The translations under genes were made by a program, and so were the position numbers. The notes beneath the pieces are model-generated. The model made no database searches, was not told where the DNA came from, and saw only the letters and a program-made list of their open reading frames with translations. A stretch of 64,000 bases of DNA from a virus: positions 1 to 64,000 of IMG/VR virus record IMGVR_UViG_3300030098_004539; one strand, given 5' to 3'. Shown here one piece after another: positions 33,626 through 43,857 of this stretch. Every line of letters starts with the position of its first letter. Position 1 is the stretch's first letter.

Positions 33626-34451
33626 ATGCGGGACTTTACTAAGTCTTTCAGTATCGACTTTACGTCTACAATGGACGGACAGCGGTACATGGGGACGTTT
33701 ACTGTTAAGAAGCTCACTATTGGTGACTTATCTAGGTTAGGTGCTCGGAAGGCACAACTTTGTGGCGGATATACAACAGGTCTTGGTGTCGAAGCCGGCA
33801 ACAGTATTGATGCTGGTACAGCGATGCTTAATGAGATGATTGCTCATTGTGAGATTGCTCTCTTGTCTAAGCCGGATTGGTTTGACCCAGAGAAGCTCAT
33901 CGATCCAAGCCTCCTGAACAGTGTGTACGAGGAGGTGGCCGCTTTTGAGGCTAATTTTCTCGGAACTAAATCCGAAACTAGTGGGGAAGGATCTGCTGTC
34001 AGCAGCAAAGTACCAAGCAGCGATGAACCTCCGGGGACAGGGGGACGAGCTAACTCCATTGCGGATGTGGTGGACAAAAAAATACCAAAAATCTCCCCGC
34101 TCGCCTGAATACCTCTCCTACACCATATTTGAGTTGCTAGTAGAGTTCTTTGAAGACTACTACGACCAAAACCGTGGCGAAATGCATAACCTCGATCTAC
34201 CCTTCTCCGGTACCGGAGATTCTATGGTGGATAAGTGGGAAAGAGAGATACGTTCAGGTATCGTACCTGACCTAATGGAAGATTTACCCAAGGAAGAGGC
34301 TGAGAAAGTCGTCAATTGGAGTAAAAAAGCGTATAAGAATAAAACCAACAAAGGTAGAATGCCTATTGCCGACGACGGCAATATAGGTGACCGAATAAAA
34401 GAATTAGATCAACTGCTAGGTAGTGATGGACACTTCGAGGAAGAGTATTAA
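33626..34451 (+). CDS. Tail assembly chaperone with programmed frameshift (gpGT-like fusion)
   Basis: The upstream frame (33626-34108, 160 residues) is a gpG-like chaperone with N-terminal beta strands (FSIDFTSTMDGQRYMGTF) and helices. The downstream frame up to the stop at 34451 has no good start of its own and encodes YQKSPRSPEYLSYTIFELLV and DYYDQNR, a gpT-like part. A run of seven A at 34076-34082 follows the codon GAC; moving from the first frame to the second needs +1 or -2 there, giving a long fusion of about 274 residues. Frameshifted chaperone pairs stand between tube and tape-measure genes in lambda, Mu and many others. The stop overlaps the next ATG. Confidence 0.82.
34076..34082 (+). 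promoter_or_regulatory. A7 slippery site for chaperone frameshift
   Basis: In the first frame the codons are GAC AAA AAA ATA; in the second, ACA AAA AAA TAC. The first-frame stop TGA lies at 34106-34108, 24 bases after the run. A -2 slip keeps Lys-Lys-Lys then Tyr; a +1 slip gives Lys-Lys then Tyr. Confidence 0.72.
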
Positions 34452-36622
34452 TGGCTAAGGACGCTGTTAGCGCTAGTATTCTAAAGTCGAATCTAGAGCT
34501 TCTTAAAAAAGAAGGCCAAGAACTACTTAACCTGTTCGAAAGCGTTAACAAGCAGTCTCAAGCACTGGGTACAAATATGTCCCAGTCTGTACGAAGCGTC
34601 GTTGGAGAAGTTAGACGCCTTGAATCGTCACTGTCCGGGCTACAAAGCCGTTTAAACCGACTTACAAGTACCTCTAGTGCGTTGGGAGCCGCTAATATTA
34701 GCGGGGCGCTAGGGGCGCTTACAGGGCAAGGTAGGGGGTTTTCCGGAGGCGGTGGATACGGAGGAGGAGGGGGAGGATACCGTTCTGGCGGACCTCTCTC
34801 AGGAGGTATGTTTGGCGGCGGTGGTGGATTAGGTGCTACTGCTGCGAGGATATCAAGGCCCGTTCTAAAAAGTTTACCTTTTGTCGGACCCTTTTTTGCT
34901 AACGCTGCTGCTGGTGCGGGGGGAATTTTTGACTTTTTCTCCGGCGCAATGATGGGAGGTATGAGGCAGTCATACGGTGCTCGATCTGCTATGGAAAGAG
35001 CTTCCCGTACTATGGGTGGGTTGTCTGGTGTCAGTAATTATGGCCAATTTAGAGCTATGGGACGACGGCACGGATATAGCCCTTTTGAGACTCATGGCCT
35101 TTCAGGAGACTTTCAGTCTGCCATAGGTAATCTGTACCAGACTAAATTCTTCCCTAATCTCCACTTTGACGGAGAACACATGCGCCGCAGTTCTGGTGGT
35201 CGCTTTTTGGGGGGTCGTGGAGGGTACCAAACACATGCGCCGTTGGCTGATTTTACAGGTCGCGCACAGGGAATGGGGTTAGATCCAAGACAGGCACTAG
35301 GTCTTATGTCGGGCCTACGAGGTTTAGGTCGAAACGTTTCTTTAGCAGGTGCTCCCTCAGAAGCCTACTATAGACACGTCCGTGGTAGTGGTGCGGGATA
35401 CTCACCGGTAGAGGGTGTAGGTGGTGGTGCTCCGGCGTTAGATCTCTTGCAGCGACTAGGAGGCATGACTGAAGTCTTGATGAGTAGGGCGGGGATTTCT
35501 GGTGCGGCAGCTAGGGGTGCAGAGCGTCGATATAGGAACCCTAGGTTACTTGCTGGAATGGCCTCGCTAGTTAATATGCAGATGGGTACTGGCGTTGCTG
35601 CGGCAGGTTCAATGCGGGACATGGGGGGCATGTTAGGCATCCTACAAGACCGAACTCGTGGCGGGTTTGACCCTCAGGTAGCAAATTTGTTGGCTCAAAG
35701 GCTGTTTCAAGGGTCTCTTAATCCGGGGGGAGGAGAAGCGGGAAATCTGCTTATGATGCGTGCCGGTGGATTTGGTAACCCGAACATCCGAGGTGTTCAG
35801 GCTCAGGCTGCTCGGATGGGTATGGACCCTTCAATTATTCGTCGTCGTAATTTCTTGGAGTATAGACGGTGGCGAGAAAGTAATCCGGGAGATCGTGCAC
35901 GGGCAGGGCTTGCACAGATTGCTTTTGATTACAGAGGGAATGCTGGTGCCGCAAGTCTGGCTTTAGCTGAGACGCTTGGTATAGGCCAAACGTACGCAGA
36001 CCGTTTGTGGGCTATGGGGCAGAGAGGTGAGTTTGGTTCGGGCATAGATAAGTTGATGAAAGAGGCGCTGGGTGCGAGAGTGCCGGGTAAGGCATCTGGT
36101 GCAGGATCGACTGCGATAACTCAGACGATTGCTCAGTACGAACAAGCGTTATTACGGGTAAGTAATCAGATTGGTGGGGCAGTTAGGGCCATAAATAATC
36201 TACAGGTGAAAAATCTTGATTCAATCGCAAAAGGCTTAGGATCGGTACGTAGGGAGTTTAATAAACTAGCGAACGATACTACCAAAATAAAAGAGTTAGG
36301 GGAGGTTTACAGAGGTGTTGCTACCGCTACCGTAGAGCTTATGAAGGCCATTATTAAAGCTGCTCCGAAGGAGTCAAAGAGGTCAGATATTAGGCTTAAG
36401 AAGAACATCGTTAAGGTGGGTGTGTCTGACTGGGGCATTAATATTTACGAATTTGAATATAAGAGTAAGCCCGGTCGTTTCCGTGGAGTTATGGCTCAAG
36501 AGTTGGTAGATACATACCCCGCAGCTTTGTCGGTAGGACAAGACGGTTATTACCGTGTAGACTACAGCGTATTAGACGTACCTTTTGAAAAGGTTTTATC
36601 TGTTTCTGAAGCACACCTTTAA
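34451..36622 (+). CDS. Tape-measure candidate with C-terminal Peptidase_S74 domain
   Basis: 723 residues. An N-terminal coiled coil (residues 5-75) is followed by a Gly-rich linker near 95-130, a hydrophobic stretch (VGPFFANAAAGAGGIFDFFS), long Ala/Gly/Arg/Met-rich helices, and a second helical zone at 555-640. Position directly after the frameshifted chaperone fits a tape-measure protein. Residues 645-723 read SDIRLKKNIVKVGVSDWGIN, then GVMAQELVDTYP and YRVDYSVL: the signature of the S74 intramolecular chaperone. Ser645 and Lys650 stand five apart, like the Ser911/Lys916 pair of the K1F endosialidase, so self-cleavage is likely. S74 domains are normally on fibres; on a tape-measure protein this is unusual. 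Starts with a TAATG overlap. Confidence 0.82.
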   Translation: MAKDAVSASILKSNLELLKKEGQELLNLFESVNKQSQALGTNMSQSVRSVVGEVRRLESSLSGLQSRLNRLTSTSSALGAANISGALGALTGQGRGFSGGGGYGGGGGGYRSGGPLSGGMFGGGGGLGATAARISRPVLKSLPFVGPFFANAAAGAGGIFDFFSGAMMGGMRQSYGARSAMERASRTMGGLSGVSNYGQFRAMGRRHGYSPFETHGLSGDFQSAIGNLYQTKFFPNLHFDGEHMRRSSGGRFLGGRGGYQTHAPLADFTGRAQGMGLDPRQALGLMSGLRGLGRNVSLAGAPSEAYYRHVRGSGAGYSPVEGVGGGAPALDLLQRLGGMTEVLMSRAGISGAAARGAERRYRNPRLLAGMASLVNMQMGTGVAAAGSMRDMGGMLGILQDRTRGGFDPQVANLLAQRLFQGSLNPGGGEAGNLLMMRAGGFGNPNIRGVQAQAARMGMDPSIIRRRNFLEYRRWRESNPGDRARAGLAQIAFDYRGNAGAASLALAETLGIGQTYADRLWAMGQRGEFGSGIDKLMKEALGARVPGKASGAGSTAITQTIAQYEQALLRVSNQIGGAVRAINNLQVKNLDSIAKGLGSVRREFNKLANDTTKIKELGEVYRGVATATVELMKAIIKAAPKESKRSDIRLKKNIVKVGVSDWGINIYEFEYKSKPGRFRGVMAQELVDTYPAALSVGQDGYYRVDYSVLDVPFEKVLSVSEAHL

Positions 36623-36640
36623 GCTACTCAAAGTGAGATT

Positions 36641-39600
36641 ATGTCAATATATAGCCCAGACGGTCCTAGAGTAGAAACTAAAGGGGCTTCTAATACAGAA
36701 TGTATTGTCTTTGTGCACACACACGACAGAGGACCAAAGAACCCTTCTCAGTCGTTTGATTTATCTCCCTATATTACAGGCGTATCTACCTCCCAACATA
36801 TAATGGGAGGGGGCTCTGCTTCTATAGATCTTCCAGCAGTCGATCACATCGAAGACATTATTGCTGCGGGAGATATCGTGAACATCTACTTCAATACCAA
36901 TAGAAGTAGTGACAACATGTATAACATTGGGAGAGTAAGGACTTTCTTTGGGTATATAACCAGTGTATCGAAGTCTGTTTCTGTGGGAGCAGAAGGAGAA
37001 AAGGTCACTACGTATGGGATCTCCTGTAAAGATTTTAGTAAGTGTGTGAGAGACACTCAGATCTACAACAACCCACACTTAGCTAGTCAGGCCAGAGGTA
37101 GCAAAGAAGACGTTATCAGGAGCGACTTAAGCACAAACCTCGGAGGAATCGCACTCCTCCACCAAGGTATAGCTCTCCAAGGTACCCCCCGACAGATTAT
37201 TGTACAAAACCTTATGCGATTCTTAGGATTTGGAGGGCAGTGGGCACTCCCCCTCTCCTACGATGAAAAACTTCCGGGTAAGTCTTCGTGGACTTTTAAA
37301 GTTGATGAAGGGGGTAAAGGCTCTGTCATTAGTAGCTTACAAGCTATAACTGTGGAAATCCTTCGAGGAAAATCGAACACAGATGAAGCGCTTAGGAAAA
37401 AATATATAGACGCTATTGTAGCTCTTTCTAAACAGTCGATTGATAAAAAGAAAACTATATCTGCTCTGTGGGATAACGTAGATGAGTCAGGCGTGTCACC
37501 CAAAATTAAAGCGATCATTGAAGAGCTTAAAGCAAAGTTTAAAAATCTATCATATAAGTTAGTACCCCCAAAAAATAAAGACGAAGAAAGTCATATAAAT
37601 AACACCTTTTTTAAAATTAAAGGGGTTAACCAGAAAAAGATGTCTTCCAGCATATTGGGGACAGAAAACTCTACAGAAGTGACTTTAGAAGAGCAGGGCC
37701 TGTGGGGGGACATCCACACAGTCACGTCGCGTGTTATCAACGAAATTGAAGGTGTATCAAAGGACACCTTGACTAATGCCCCTGATTCTTTTCCCAAAGC
37801 TAATCAATATGCTCAGGCTTTTGACTCCTCGGAAAACAATAGAAAAGTCAAAACCATGTTCAATATCATGTGTTTAGACTACATGGAAAACGTTAAAGGT
37901 TATTGGGCTAATCTTGCAGTTCTTAATTTTGCAGGCTCTTTATACTCTGCCCTAGAGGTAGGAGCAAACTCGTCTATGAACGAGTTAATCTTTGACCTTA
38001 GACCCTCTCCTGAGTTTGAAGCAAAAGAAAAAGACGGACTAGGTGTGCCTCTAAAAGGAGCTATTCCTATGGTTCCTGCGGTGGTCTTACGTAGAAAACC
38101 GTTTACTAATTATAAAGTTCCAGGGGCTAAGGAGGATATAGGAAAGGCAGATGTATCTGAGCACTTAGTCGTTGGAGGGTACCAATCGAAAGCTGGAAAA
38201 TCAGGCTTTGACCAACTTGTAGTCAATAGTGGAGGAGCACTGGGCGTAGGAGGAGCTACTGCTATTGACGCTACTAGCATGGGTTCCGGTATGAAGGAGC
38301 GCGAAGCGGCTATTGACTTGCTATTAAAAAACTCAGGCGTGAATAAGGCGTTACAGGGTAAGTTCGAAACAATTCAATTAAAGCGAGTGACCCCTCCTAC
38401 CAAAAAGAAATCTGCAAAACTTGTTGGTGGTAAAAAAATTTTAGAGCGTTGGGCTAAAAAAATAGAAGAAATTGCAGAGAGGGCAGAGAAAGAAGGGGTT
38501 AACAATAACAAAGCGTTAGTTGAACTTTTCAGCGAAGCAACATCTGCAACAGTAACGGAAGATCAAATATATGAGATCCAATTAAGAGGAGCCAAGGTAT
38601 CTACGCAATTAGCTAAAGCAGCGTTGACGTCTACTGTTACTTTGCCTCGTCCTATATTTAGATCTCCAGATAACAACAGAATCTTAAAAGAACTAGACAT
38701 GTCTAGGACACAATACGTCTTAGGAGTTTTAGCCTCTATAGATGACACCTCAACTAGTACGAGTAAGTTTTTTGCTTTTGAAGCAGCGGACGGAGAAGGA
38801 ATGGCCTACACTACCCGCACGGCGAAAGATATCGGTTCAGGGAACGTAACAGGAACTACTAAAGCTGAAAAAGAGATCAAGCGCGTAGCTGTGGCTCCAG
38901 GCAGTGACATAAAGAGTATTGCTGAAGAATTTAAAAGTCGTGCGGCTATTGTTGAAAAAGAAAATAAAGAAGCCGCAGACGTCAATGACCTTGACTGGCA
39001 CGTTCTAGATTACATGAGTATCTTTCCAACCGATATTTTATCAGAAAATTATACAAGAGGAGATTTTGGGGTTGTTAATTTTTTAGAATACTTTGGAAAA
39101 ACTATAGGAGGTTTTGAAGCCCAACGACTTTTCTTGGGTGTCGTCATGCCAATTGTTACTCCTATATCTGTGTACAGATTTGGTGTTCGAGTATTTTCTC
39201 AGACAACTGACTTCGTACAGTCGTTACTTACGGGGAACTCCGAGCACCTTTTTGAAAAGAATATCTTACTAAGATGGGCTGTGTGCCAAGATATCTGGAA
39301 CCAACATAACCATGAGTTGCTTGGCGGCAGCATGACTTTACGAGGCATGCCGGGTTTAAGACCCGGATACCGAATAGATAGACCCGACACTAACATGTCA
39401 TTTTATGTAGAACAGGTAGCGCATTCGTGGACTTACCCAGGACGACTAGAAACTCAGGTTTCTGTGTCTCACGGCCAACCTATGAACCTAGAAAATGCTT
39501 TAGATTACTACAGACCTTCTTCAAGTGGGCCTCCACATAAAAGCGAGAGACAAAATCTAGGGAAGATATTTAAGGTGTCTGAGTTTAAACGAGGCGGTAC

Positions 39601-39721
39601 GGATGTAAAACTAAGTACTCCAGGCACGTTTACAGGCAGCGACGGCGTTGGTCGTCAGCTAAATGTAAAGTCTAGGAGTAAAAATCCGAAAGACGATCTT
39701 CCTTCTAAGAAAGAGAAATAA
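36641..39721 (+). CDS. Baseplate hub protein (gp27/gpD-like)
   Basis: 1026 residues. The N-terminal 200 residues carry hub-type strands: FDLSPYITGVSTSQHIMGGG, VRTFFGYITSVSKSVSV, KVTTYGISCKDFSKCV. The C-terminal part is a second hub domain (LLRWAVCQDIWNQHNHELLG, GSMTLRGMPGLRPGYRIDRP, SFYVEQVAHSWTYPGRLETQ). The middle 500 residues are a long Lys/Glu-rich insertion with coiled-coil runs. The paired ends are the pattern of hub proteins joining tube to spike, and the large insert makes it longer than usual. Next to the spike gene (TAATG overlap). Confidence 0.85.
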   Translation: MSIYSPDGPRVETKGASNTECIVFVHTHDRGPKNPSQSFDLSPYITGVSTSQHIMGGGSASIDLPAVDHIEDIIAAGDIVNIYFNTNRSSDNMYNIGRVRTFFGYITSVSKSVSVGAEGEKVTTYGISCKDFSKCVRDTQIYNNPHLASQARGSKEDVIRSDLSTNLGGIALLHQGIALQGTPRQIIVQNLMRFLGFGGQWALPLSYDEKLPGKSSWTFKVDEGGKGSVISSLQAITVEILRGKSNTDEALRKKYIDAIVALSKQSIDKKKTISALWDNVDESGVSPKIKAIIEELKAKFKNLSYKLVPPKNKDEESHINNTFFKIKGVNQKKMSSSILGTENSTEVTLEEQGLWGDIHTVTSRVINEIEGVSKDTLTNAPDSFPKANQYAQAFDSSENNRKVKTMFNIMCLDYMENVKGYWANLAVLNFAGSLYSALEVGANSSMNELIFDLRPSPEFEAKEKDGLGVPLKGAIPMVPAVVLRRKPFTNYKVPGAKEDIGKADVSEHLVVGGYQSKAGKSGFDQLVVNSGGALGVGGATAIDATSMGSGMKEREAAIDLLLKNSGVNKALQGKFETIQLKRVTPPTKKKSAKLVGGKKILERWAKKIEEIAERAEKEGVNNNKALVELFSEATSATVTEDQIYEIQLRGAKVSTQLAKAALTSTVTLPRPIFRSPDNNRILKELDMSRTQYVLGVLASIDDTSTSTSKFFAFEAADGEGMAYTTRTAKDIGSGNVTGTTKAEKEIKRVAVAPGSDIKSIAEEFKSRAAIVEKENKEAADVNDLDWHVLDYMSIFPTDILSENYTRGDFGVVNFLEYFGKTIGGFEAQRLFLGVVMPIVTPISVYRFGVRVFSQTTDFVQSLLTGNSEHLFEKNILLRWAVCQDIWNQHNHELLGGSMTLRGMPGLRPGYRIDRPDTNMSFYVEQVAHSWTYPGRLETQVSVSHGQPMNLENALDYYRPSSSGPPHKSERQNLGKIFKVSEFKRGGTDVKLSTPGTFTGSDGVGRQLNVKSRSKNPKDDLPSKKEK

Positions 39722-41823
39722 TGAGCCGATTTAGCGACACAGAAGAAGATAGTATTGAAGGGGGTCCTTGGGCGACACACGGGGTAGTGGACGAGGACAA
39801 CGAACAAGTGGCCGCTTCTCGATTAATTTCTTCGGGAAACAAAACTGTCGATGAAATCTATTACCCGATCTTAGGCGTCATCGACGCTGTTTATTACGCT
39901 GACGACCCTAGTAACGAATCTAATTCTTCTAAAAACCACAAAGATTCTAACGTCTCTTTTAATGAAATTTTAGCTAACACTGAAGAGACTTATTATCAAA
40001 AATCTGTTGCCGTCACACGCACCAAGGGCGCTCGGATAGAGGCAAGAGTTAAGATTGTGTCCGGCCCTCAAGGTCGTAGAAACAGTGGCCAATTTATAGA
40101 GAAAGTTCCTGTTTGTATCGGATTTGGTGGAGTACACAACTACGGGTATGTGGTTCCAACGGCCACTACTAATACAGGAGTACTTGGCTACCGAGGGACT
40201 GAAGATGGTGATTATTGTCTGGTTCAGTTCATTGGGGGTAGTTGGTTAAACCCTGTCATAACTAGCATTTGGCCAAACCCTCTCAATACTCAAGACCCCC
40301 CTAGTGTAGCAGACGGCGGGAGCGCGTACGCACGTATTAGTGGTACTGAGATTTTAATTGATTCAGAGGGAGACTTACTTCTTGATGCTCGTGGTGCGAA
40401 TGAGCGGGTGATCAGTGATTCTGAGAGTGGAAATTACGTAAGAAAGCCTGCGTCTGGAAACGACGGAGCTATCACAGTTGTTACGCGCAATAACATTTAT
40501 GTTGCAGCAGGCTATCCAAACGAAAACGAGTCGGCAGGGTCTTTACCTGAGGGGACAGCAGTTCTTCAGGCTAGTAAAGACGTGGAGATGTTTTCCACAC
40601 TTCAGTCTGTTAAAATCTACAGCAAGAGAGAATCTAAAGACGACGACGGTAAACTCACACGAGTAGACATTCAAGGACCGAGGGGAAGTCTTCGACCTGC
40701 GGCTAGAAAGTACGATCGAGTAAAGATTACTTCTGGAGATAGTGGAGACCTGTTTGAATATATTAAGCAGATGAGTGTGGCTATTAATTCTGCTGGAAAA
40801 CTTCTCACAAAATCTATCGACCCTGGTGCAGCAGCGGCAGGAGAAATATTAAGCAATTTTGTATCTAATAATCCCGTTCCGACATACCAAACAGGTCAAA
40901 TAACTACAGGCAGCGATTACTGCTACATAGCAGGAAAAGGTAATGCTAGCGATGTAGGTTTTGACGAAAACGGTATTAAAGATCAACTCGGAGAATCTAT
41001 CTCTCCTGAAACTCTTGAAGACTTTAAGAATTCATGTACCGCAGAAGCGGCATCTGACACAGTCACGGGGCTTACCTCTGAAGAGAGTAGCGCCGCTATG
41101 TTGTCTGGAGTCTCTGGAGGACTAAAGACCGCAGAAAAAGCTCTGGAGTTGGTTCCAGGAGGACAGCCCTTTGCTATTATAATTGGAGAGGCGCTTCCAA
41201 AAGTTCTTGGACTAGTAACTCAAACGCTTCTTTCGTCTCCTGATTCAGAGATGAAGGATGTTAATCTCCCTAGCGGAGCTAACATGGAAGACGTTGTCGG
41301 GGAGGATGGAACAGGAGGGGCTTCTGGAGAAGTAGCGACACTATCTTCAGAGGTAGACACACTGAAATCTATCGAAGAGGACATCAAAACTTCTTGGGAA
41401 GTTTACAGACTTAATCCTACAGAAGAAAATGCTAACGCAATTCCGGTAAATCCTAACCGCGAAAACAATCCAACTATTGTTGGAAACCAACCAGATCCTT
41501 CCCTCGACCCTCCAGGACCTCCTGTCAAAAATTCAGGGTACTGGTATACCAATGACGACCTAACAGACCCTCTATCACTTTACTATGACGGAGACGCAAT
41601 ATCGTCTCGTCAAGAACAAATGAAGTCTTTAGGGGATGAGATAGGGGATTTAATAGAAGGTATACCGTTCCTATCTCCAACAGAACAGAAAAGTATTGAA
41701 CTATCCACCGCGCTTGCCGAAGGAGCAGCTAGTGAAGATTATTCAGAAGTAAATAATTTAACTGGAGGAAGTATCGAGCAATCTGCTAATAGTTGCATAG
41801 ACAAAAAGATATCTGAGGCTTAA
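39721..41823 (+). CDS. Baseplate spike protein with OB-fold domain (gp5/gpV-like)
   Basis: 700 residues. Residues about 97-187 form an OB-fold (ARIEARVKIVSGPQGRR, PVCIGFGGVHNYGYVVPT, YCLVQFIGGSWLNPVITSIW), as in the tail-spike base of T4 gp5 and P2 gpV. Next come strands AYARISGTEILIDSEGDLLL and NNIYVAAGYPNENES, which may be a short beta-helix. From about residue 330 the chain is helical and polar, and the last 200 residues are Glu/Ser/Asn-rich and probably disordered. No lysozyme domain is present. Ends just before the wedge gene. Confidence 0.82.
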   Translation: MSRFSDTEEDSIEGGPWATHGVVDEDNEQVAASRLISSGNKTVDEIYYPILGVIDAVYYADDPSNESNSSKNHKDSNVSFNEILANTEETYYQKSVAVTRTKGARIEARVKIVSGPQGRRNSGQFIEKVPVCIGFGGVHNYGYVVPTATTNTGVLGYRGTEDGDYCLVQFIGGSWLNPVITSIWPNPLNTQDPPSVADGGSAYARISGTEILIDSEGDLLLDARGANERVISDSESGNYVRKPASGNDGAITVVTRNNIYVAAGYPNENESAGSLPEGTAVLQASKDVEMFSTLQSVKIYSKRESKDDDGKLTRVDIQGPRGSLRPAARKYDRVKITSGDSGDLFEYIKQMSVAINSAGKLLTKSIDPGAAAAGEILSNFVSNNPVPTYQTGQITTGSDYCYIAGKGNASDVGFDENGIKDQLGESISPETLEDFKNSCTAEAASDTVTGLTSEESSAAMLSGVSGGLKTAEKALELVPGGQPFAIIIGEALPKVLGLVTQTLLSSPDSEMKDVNLPSGANMEDVVGEDGTGGASGEVATLSSEVDTLKSIEEDIKTSWEVYRLNPTEENANAIPVNPNRENNPTIVGNQPDPSLDPPGPPVKNSGYWYTNDDLTDPLSLYYDGDAISSRQEQMKSLGDEIGDLIEGIPFLSPTEQKSIELSTALAEGAASEDYSEVNNLTGGSIEQSANSCIDKKISEA

Positions 41824-41826
41824 TAA

Positions 41827-43857
41827 ATGTCTGCTCCAACAAGTGTAACTGGTGGAAAAATTGCTACTTTTTCAGAAGGTAAAGCTGATGTTTTTGGCCG
41901 AGTTAATAATTGGGCAGCAGAGGCCGGTGGCTGGGCGGTAGACGCTTTTACCCCTAAAGCCTCAGAAATATTTGAGAAACGATCTGCTACTCAAATATTC
42001 ACCACCCACGAAGGAATCGCCTTAGAAAGTATTAAGGGCGGAAGAACTACAGAATTTAGTGAGAATGAAAACCTGTATGGTTTTAGTATTCTACGGTTCA
42101 CTAAAGGTATAATTGGGGGTGGATGGTTCCCCGCTAAAGTAAACAACCTGCTTTCGTCTAACCTAGACTCGTTTATATTAGGTAACGACGAACTAGCAGG
42201 GGCCAATAGTTACTTCTTTAACCTTCACCCCAAAGCCCTTAACCTTAGCGAACCCTTTGCAACACACATCATGCCCACACAAGGTGGCGGGGTTTATGTT
42301 GAATCACAAGGTATTGTTCTTCGTACGCTAACTATAGCAGGTACTACAGGGTACCGACCTGCAATGGTCGGGATACCAGGGGATAACAATAACAATATCA
42401 TTCCTCACCAACCAGGGGAGCCTACAGGGTTTTTAAATCTTTTAAAGTTACGAAATCTTTTTCGTAATTATGCGGATCTAAAAAAAGATAAAAGCCTTTC
42501 TTATAAAGTATATTTAGTTTGGTATAACAATAAAGAGCAAGAGGCTTGGTTCTTTGAACCGACAAACTTCTCTACGATGCGAGATGCTGCGTCTCCGTTT
42601 ACGTACGACTATTCAATTTCTGGAACGCTCACTCAAAAAGTAAGTTTTTCTACTGTCGTAAACACGATTAACCCAGACCCTACAAGCATACACTTTCAGA
42701 TAGCTACACTTCGACGAAGTGCTGCAATGATAAATAGTATCGTAGGAGGCCTCATTCCTGGACTAGGGAATGATGTAGTCGGGGACGTGCAAAACCTTAC
42801 TAGACAAGTGCTTGACCAAGTAGACTCTATTGACAGGGCAGCAACTGGTGTGGCTATGAACGTAGCGGCCATAGCTCAAATACCTACAGTCTTAGTAGCG
42901 GCTGCGTACCCCCTTGTTCAAGGTCTTAAAAAAAGCATCAGCGATCTTGTTAAGAATCAAGAGGCAATCTGGGACACAGATTATGATGCATGGGCTGACA
43001 ACTGGACAGCAAACAATGAAAAGTTCCTTGAACTGTTTCAAGCTACAGATGAACTTACGTGGGCAATGACGGCCATTGGCCAACCAGAGAACATAGCAGA
43101 CATAGTTAGCTCTACCAAAGCTCCAGGATCACCGAGCGTTGATAAGAAAAAACTATCACACCCTAACACCGGAGCAGATTACTCAGACTCTGAGTGGCGT
43201 CCTGTTAAAATTCCTAAAGAGACAACCCTCGCTGACCTTGTCTTTAATTCACTAGGAGACGACAGCGCTGTTGCTGCGGTAGCAGAGTATAACGGACTAG
43301 AACCCCCTTTTATAACAGATACACCTGTCTACGTAGGAGCGTTTACTAAGTTTTTAACTCAAGGGGATATAATTTATTTACCTTTCCCGAAAGAACTGGT
43401 GTCTGGAGACATCAACACTAAGATTAATCCTCTTAAGACTTCTTTAAGTCTTTACGAAGAATCACTAGGAAGAGACTTAAGACTTAATAAAAGTACCCAA
43501 GCTACGACAGGTGTGTCAGAATTCAACCTAACAATTAGCCCTACCGGAGATTTAGACCTCGTGGGCGGGCGAGATAATATTATACAGGCTATCGATATTA
43601 AGTTAAATACTGAGCGCGGAGAACTAGCGCCTCACCCAGAATTTGGAATAGTCTTTGTGGTAGGACATAAAGGAAACAGGAACTTAAATTTCAATCTATA
43701 TTTATCTTTAAATGATACTATGTTAAGTGATGGTAGGATTAAAGAGCTAGTAGACACTAGAGTAAATATCTCAGGCGACATCGCAAGCGTGAAGACGAAA
43801 GTACATGTAATAGGCCACGTCCCTTACGTCCCGGTGTCATTTACGATGGTAGGGTAG
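41827..43857 (+). CDS. Baseplate wedge protein: LysM-like plus gp25-like fusion
   Basis: 676 residues. Residues about 455-525 (ETTLADLVFNSLGDDSAVAA, VAEYNGLEPPFI, QGDIIYLPFPKE) look like a LysM-type domain, as in T4 gp53-like proteins. Residues about 567-676 match the gp25/GpW lysozyme-fold wedge family (DLDLVGGRDNIIQAIDIKLN, then TERGELAPHPEFG in the place of the PGER...PEFG motif). The N-terminal half has strands (ITTHE-type region, YDYSISGTLTQKVSFSTVVN) and a helical pair near 300-400. A fusion of a LysM wedge part with gp25 would save one gene. It lies between spike and gpJ-like wedge. Confidence 0.8.
   Translation: MSAPTSVTGGKIATFSEGKADVFGRVNNWAAEAGGWAVDAFTPKASEIFEKRSATQIFTTHEGIALESIKGGRTTEFSENENLYGFSILRFTKGIIGGGWFPAKVNNLLSSNLDSFILGNDELAGANSYFFNLHPKALNLSEPFATHIMPTQGGGVYVESQGIVLRTLTIAGTTGYRPAMVGIPGDNNNNIIPHQPGEPTGFLNLLKLRNLFRNYADLKKDKSLSYKVYLVWYNNKEQEAWFFEPTNFSTMRDAASPFTYDYSISGTLTQKVSFSTVVNTINPDPTSIHFQIATLRRSAAMINSIVGGLIPGLGNDVVGDVQNLTRQVLDQVDSIDRAATGVAMNVAAIAQIPTVLVAAAYPLVQGLKKSISDLVKNQEAIWDTDYDAWADNWTANNEKFLELFQATDELTWAMTAIGQPENIADIVSSTKAPGSPSVDKKKLSHPNTGADYSDSEWRPVKIPKETTLADLVFNSLGDDSAVAAVAEYNGLEPPFITDTPVYVGAFTKFLTQGDIIYLPFPKELVSGDINTKINPLKTSLSLYEESLGRDLRLNKSTQATTGVSEFNLTISPTGDLDLVGGRDNIIQAIDIKLNTERGELAPHPEFGIVFVVGHKGNRNLNFNLYLSLNDTMLSDGRIKELVDTRVNISGDIASVKTKVHVIGHVPYVPVSFTMVG

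Noticed and set aside
33921-34108. Independent gene starting at 33921 in the second chaperone frame
   Set aside because: No ribosome site, and the first 55 residues are the off-frame shadow of the gpG-like gene; real coding in this frame starts at the A7 site.
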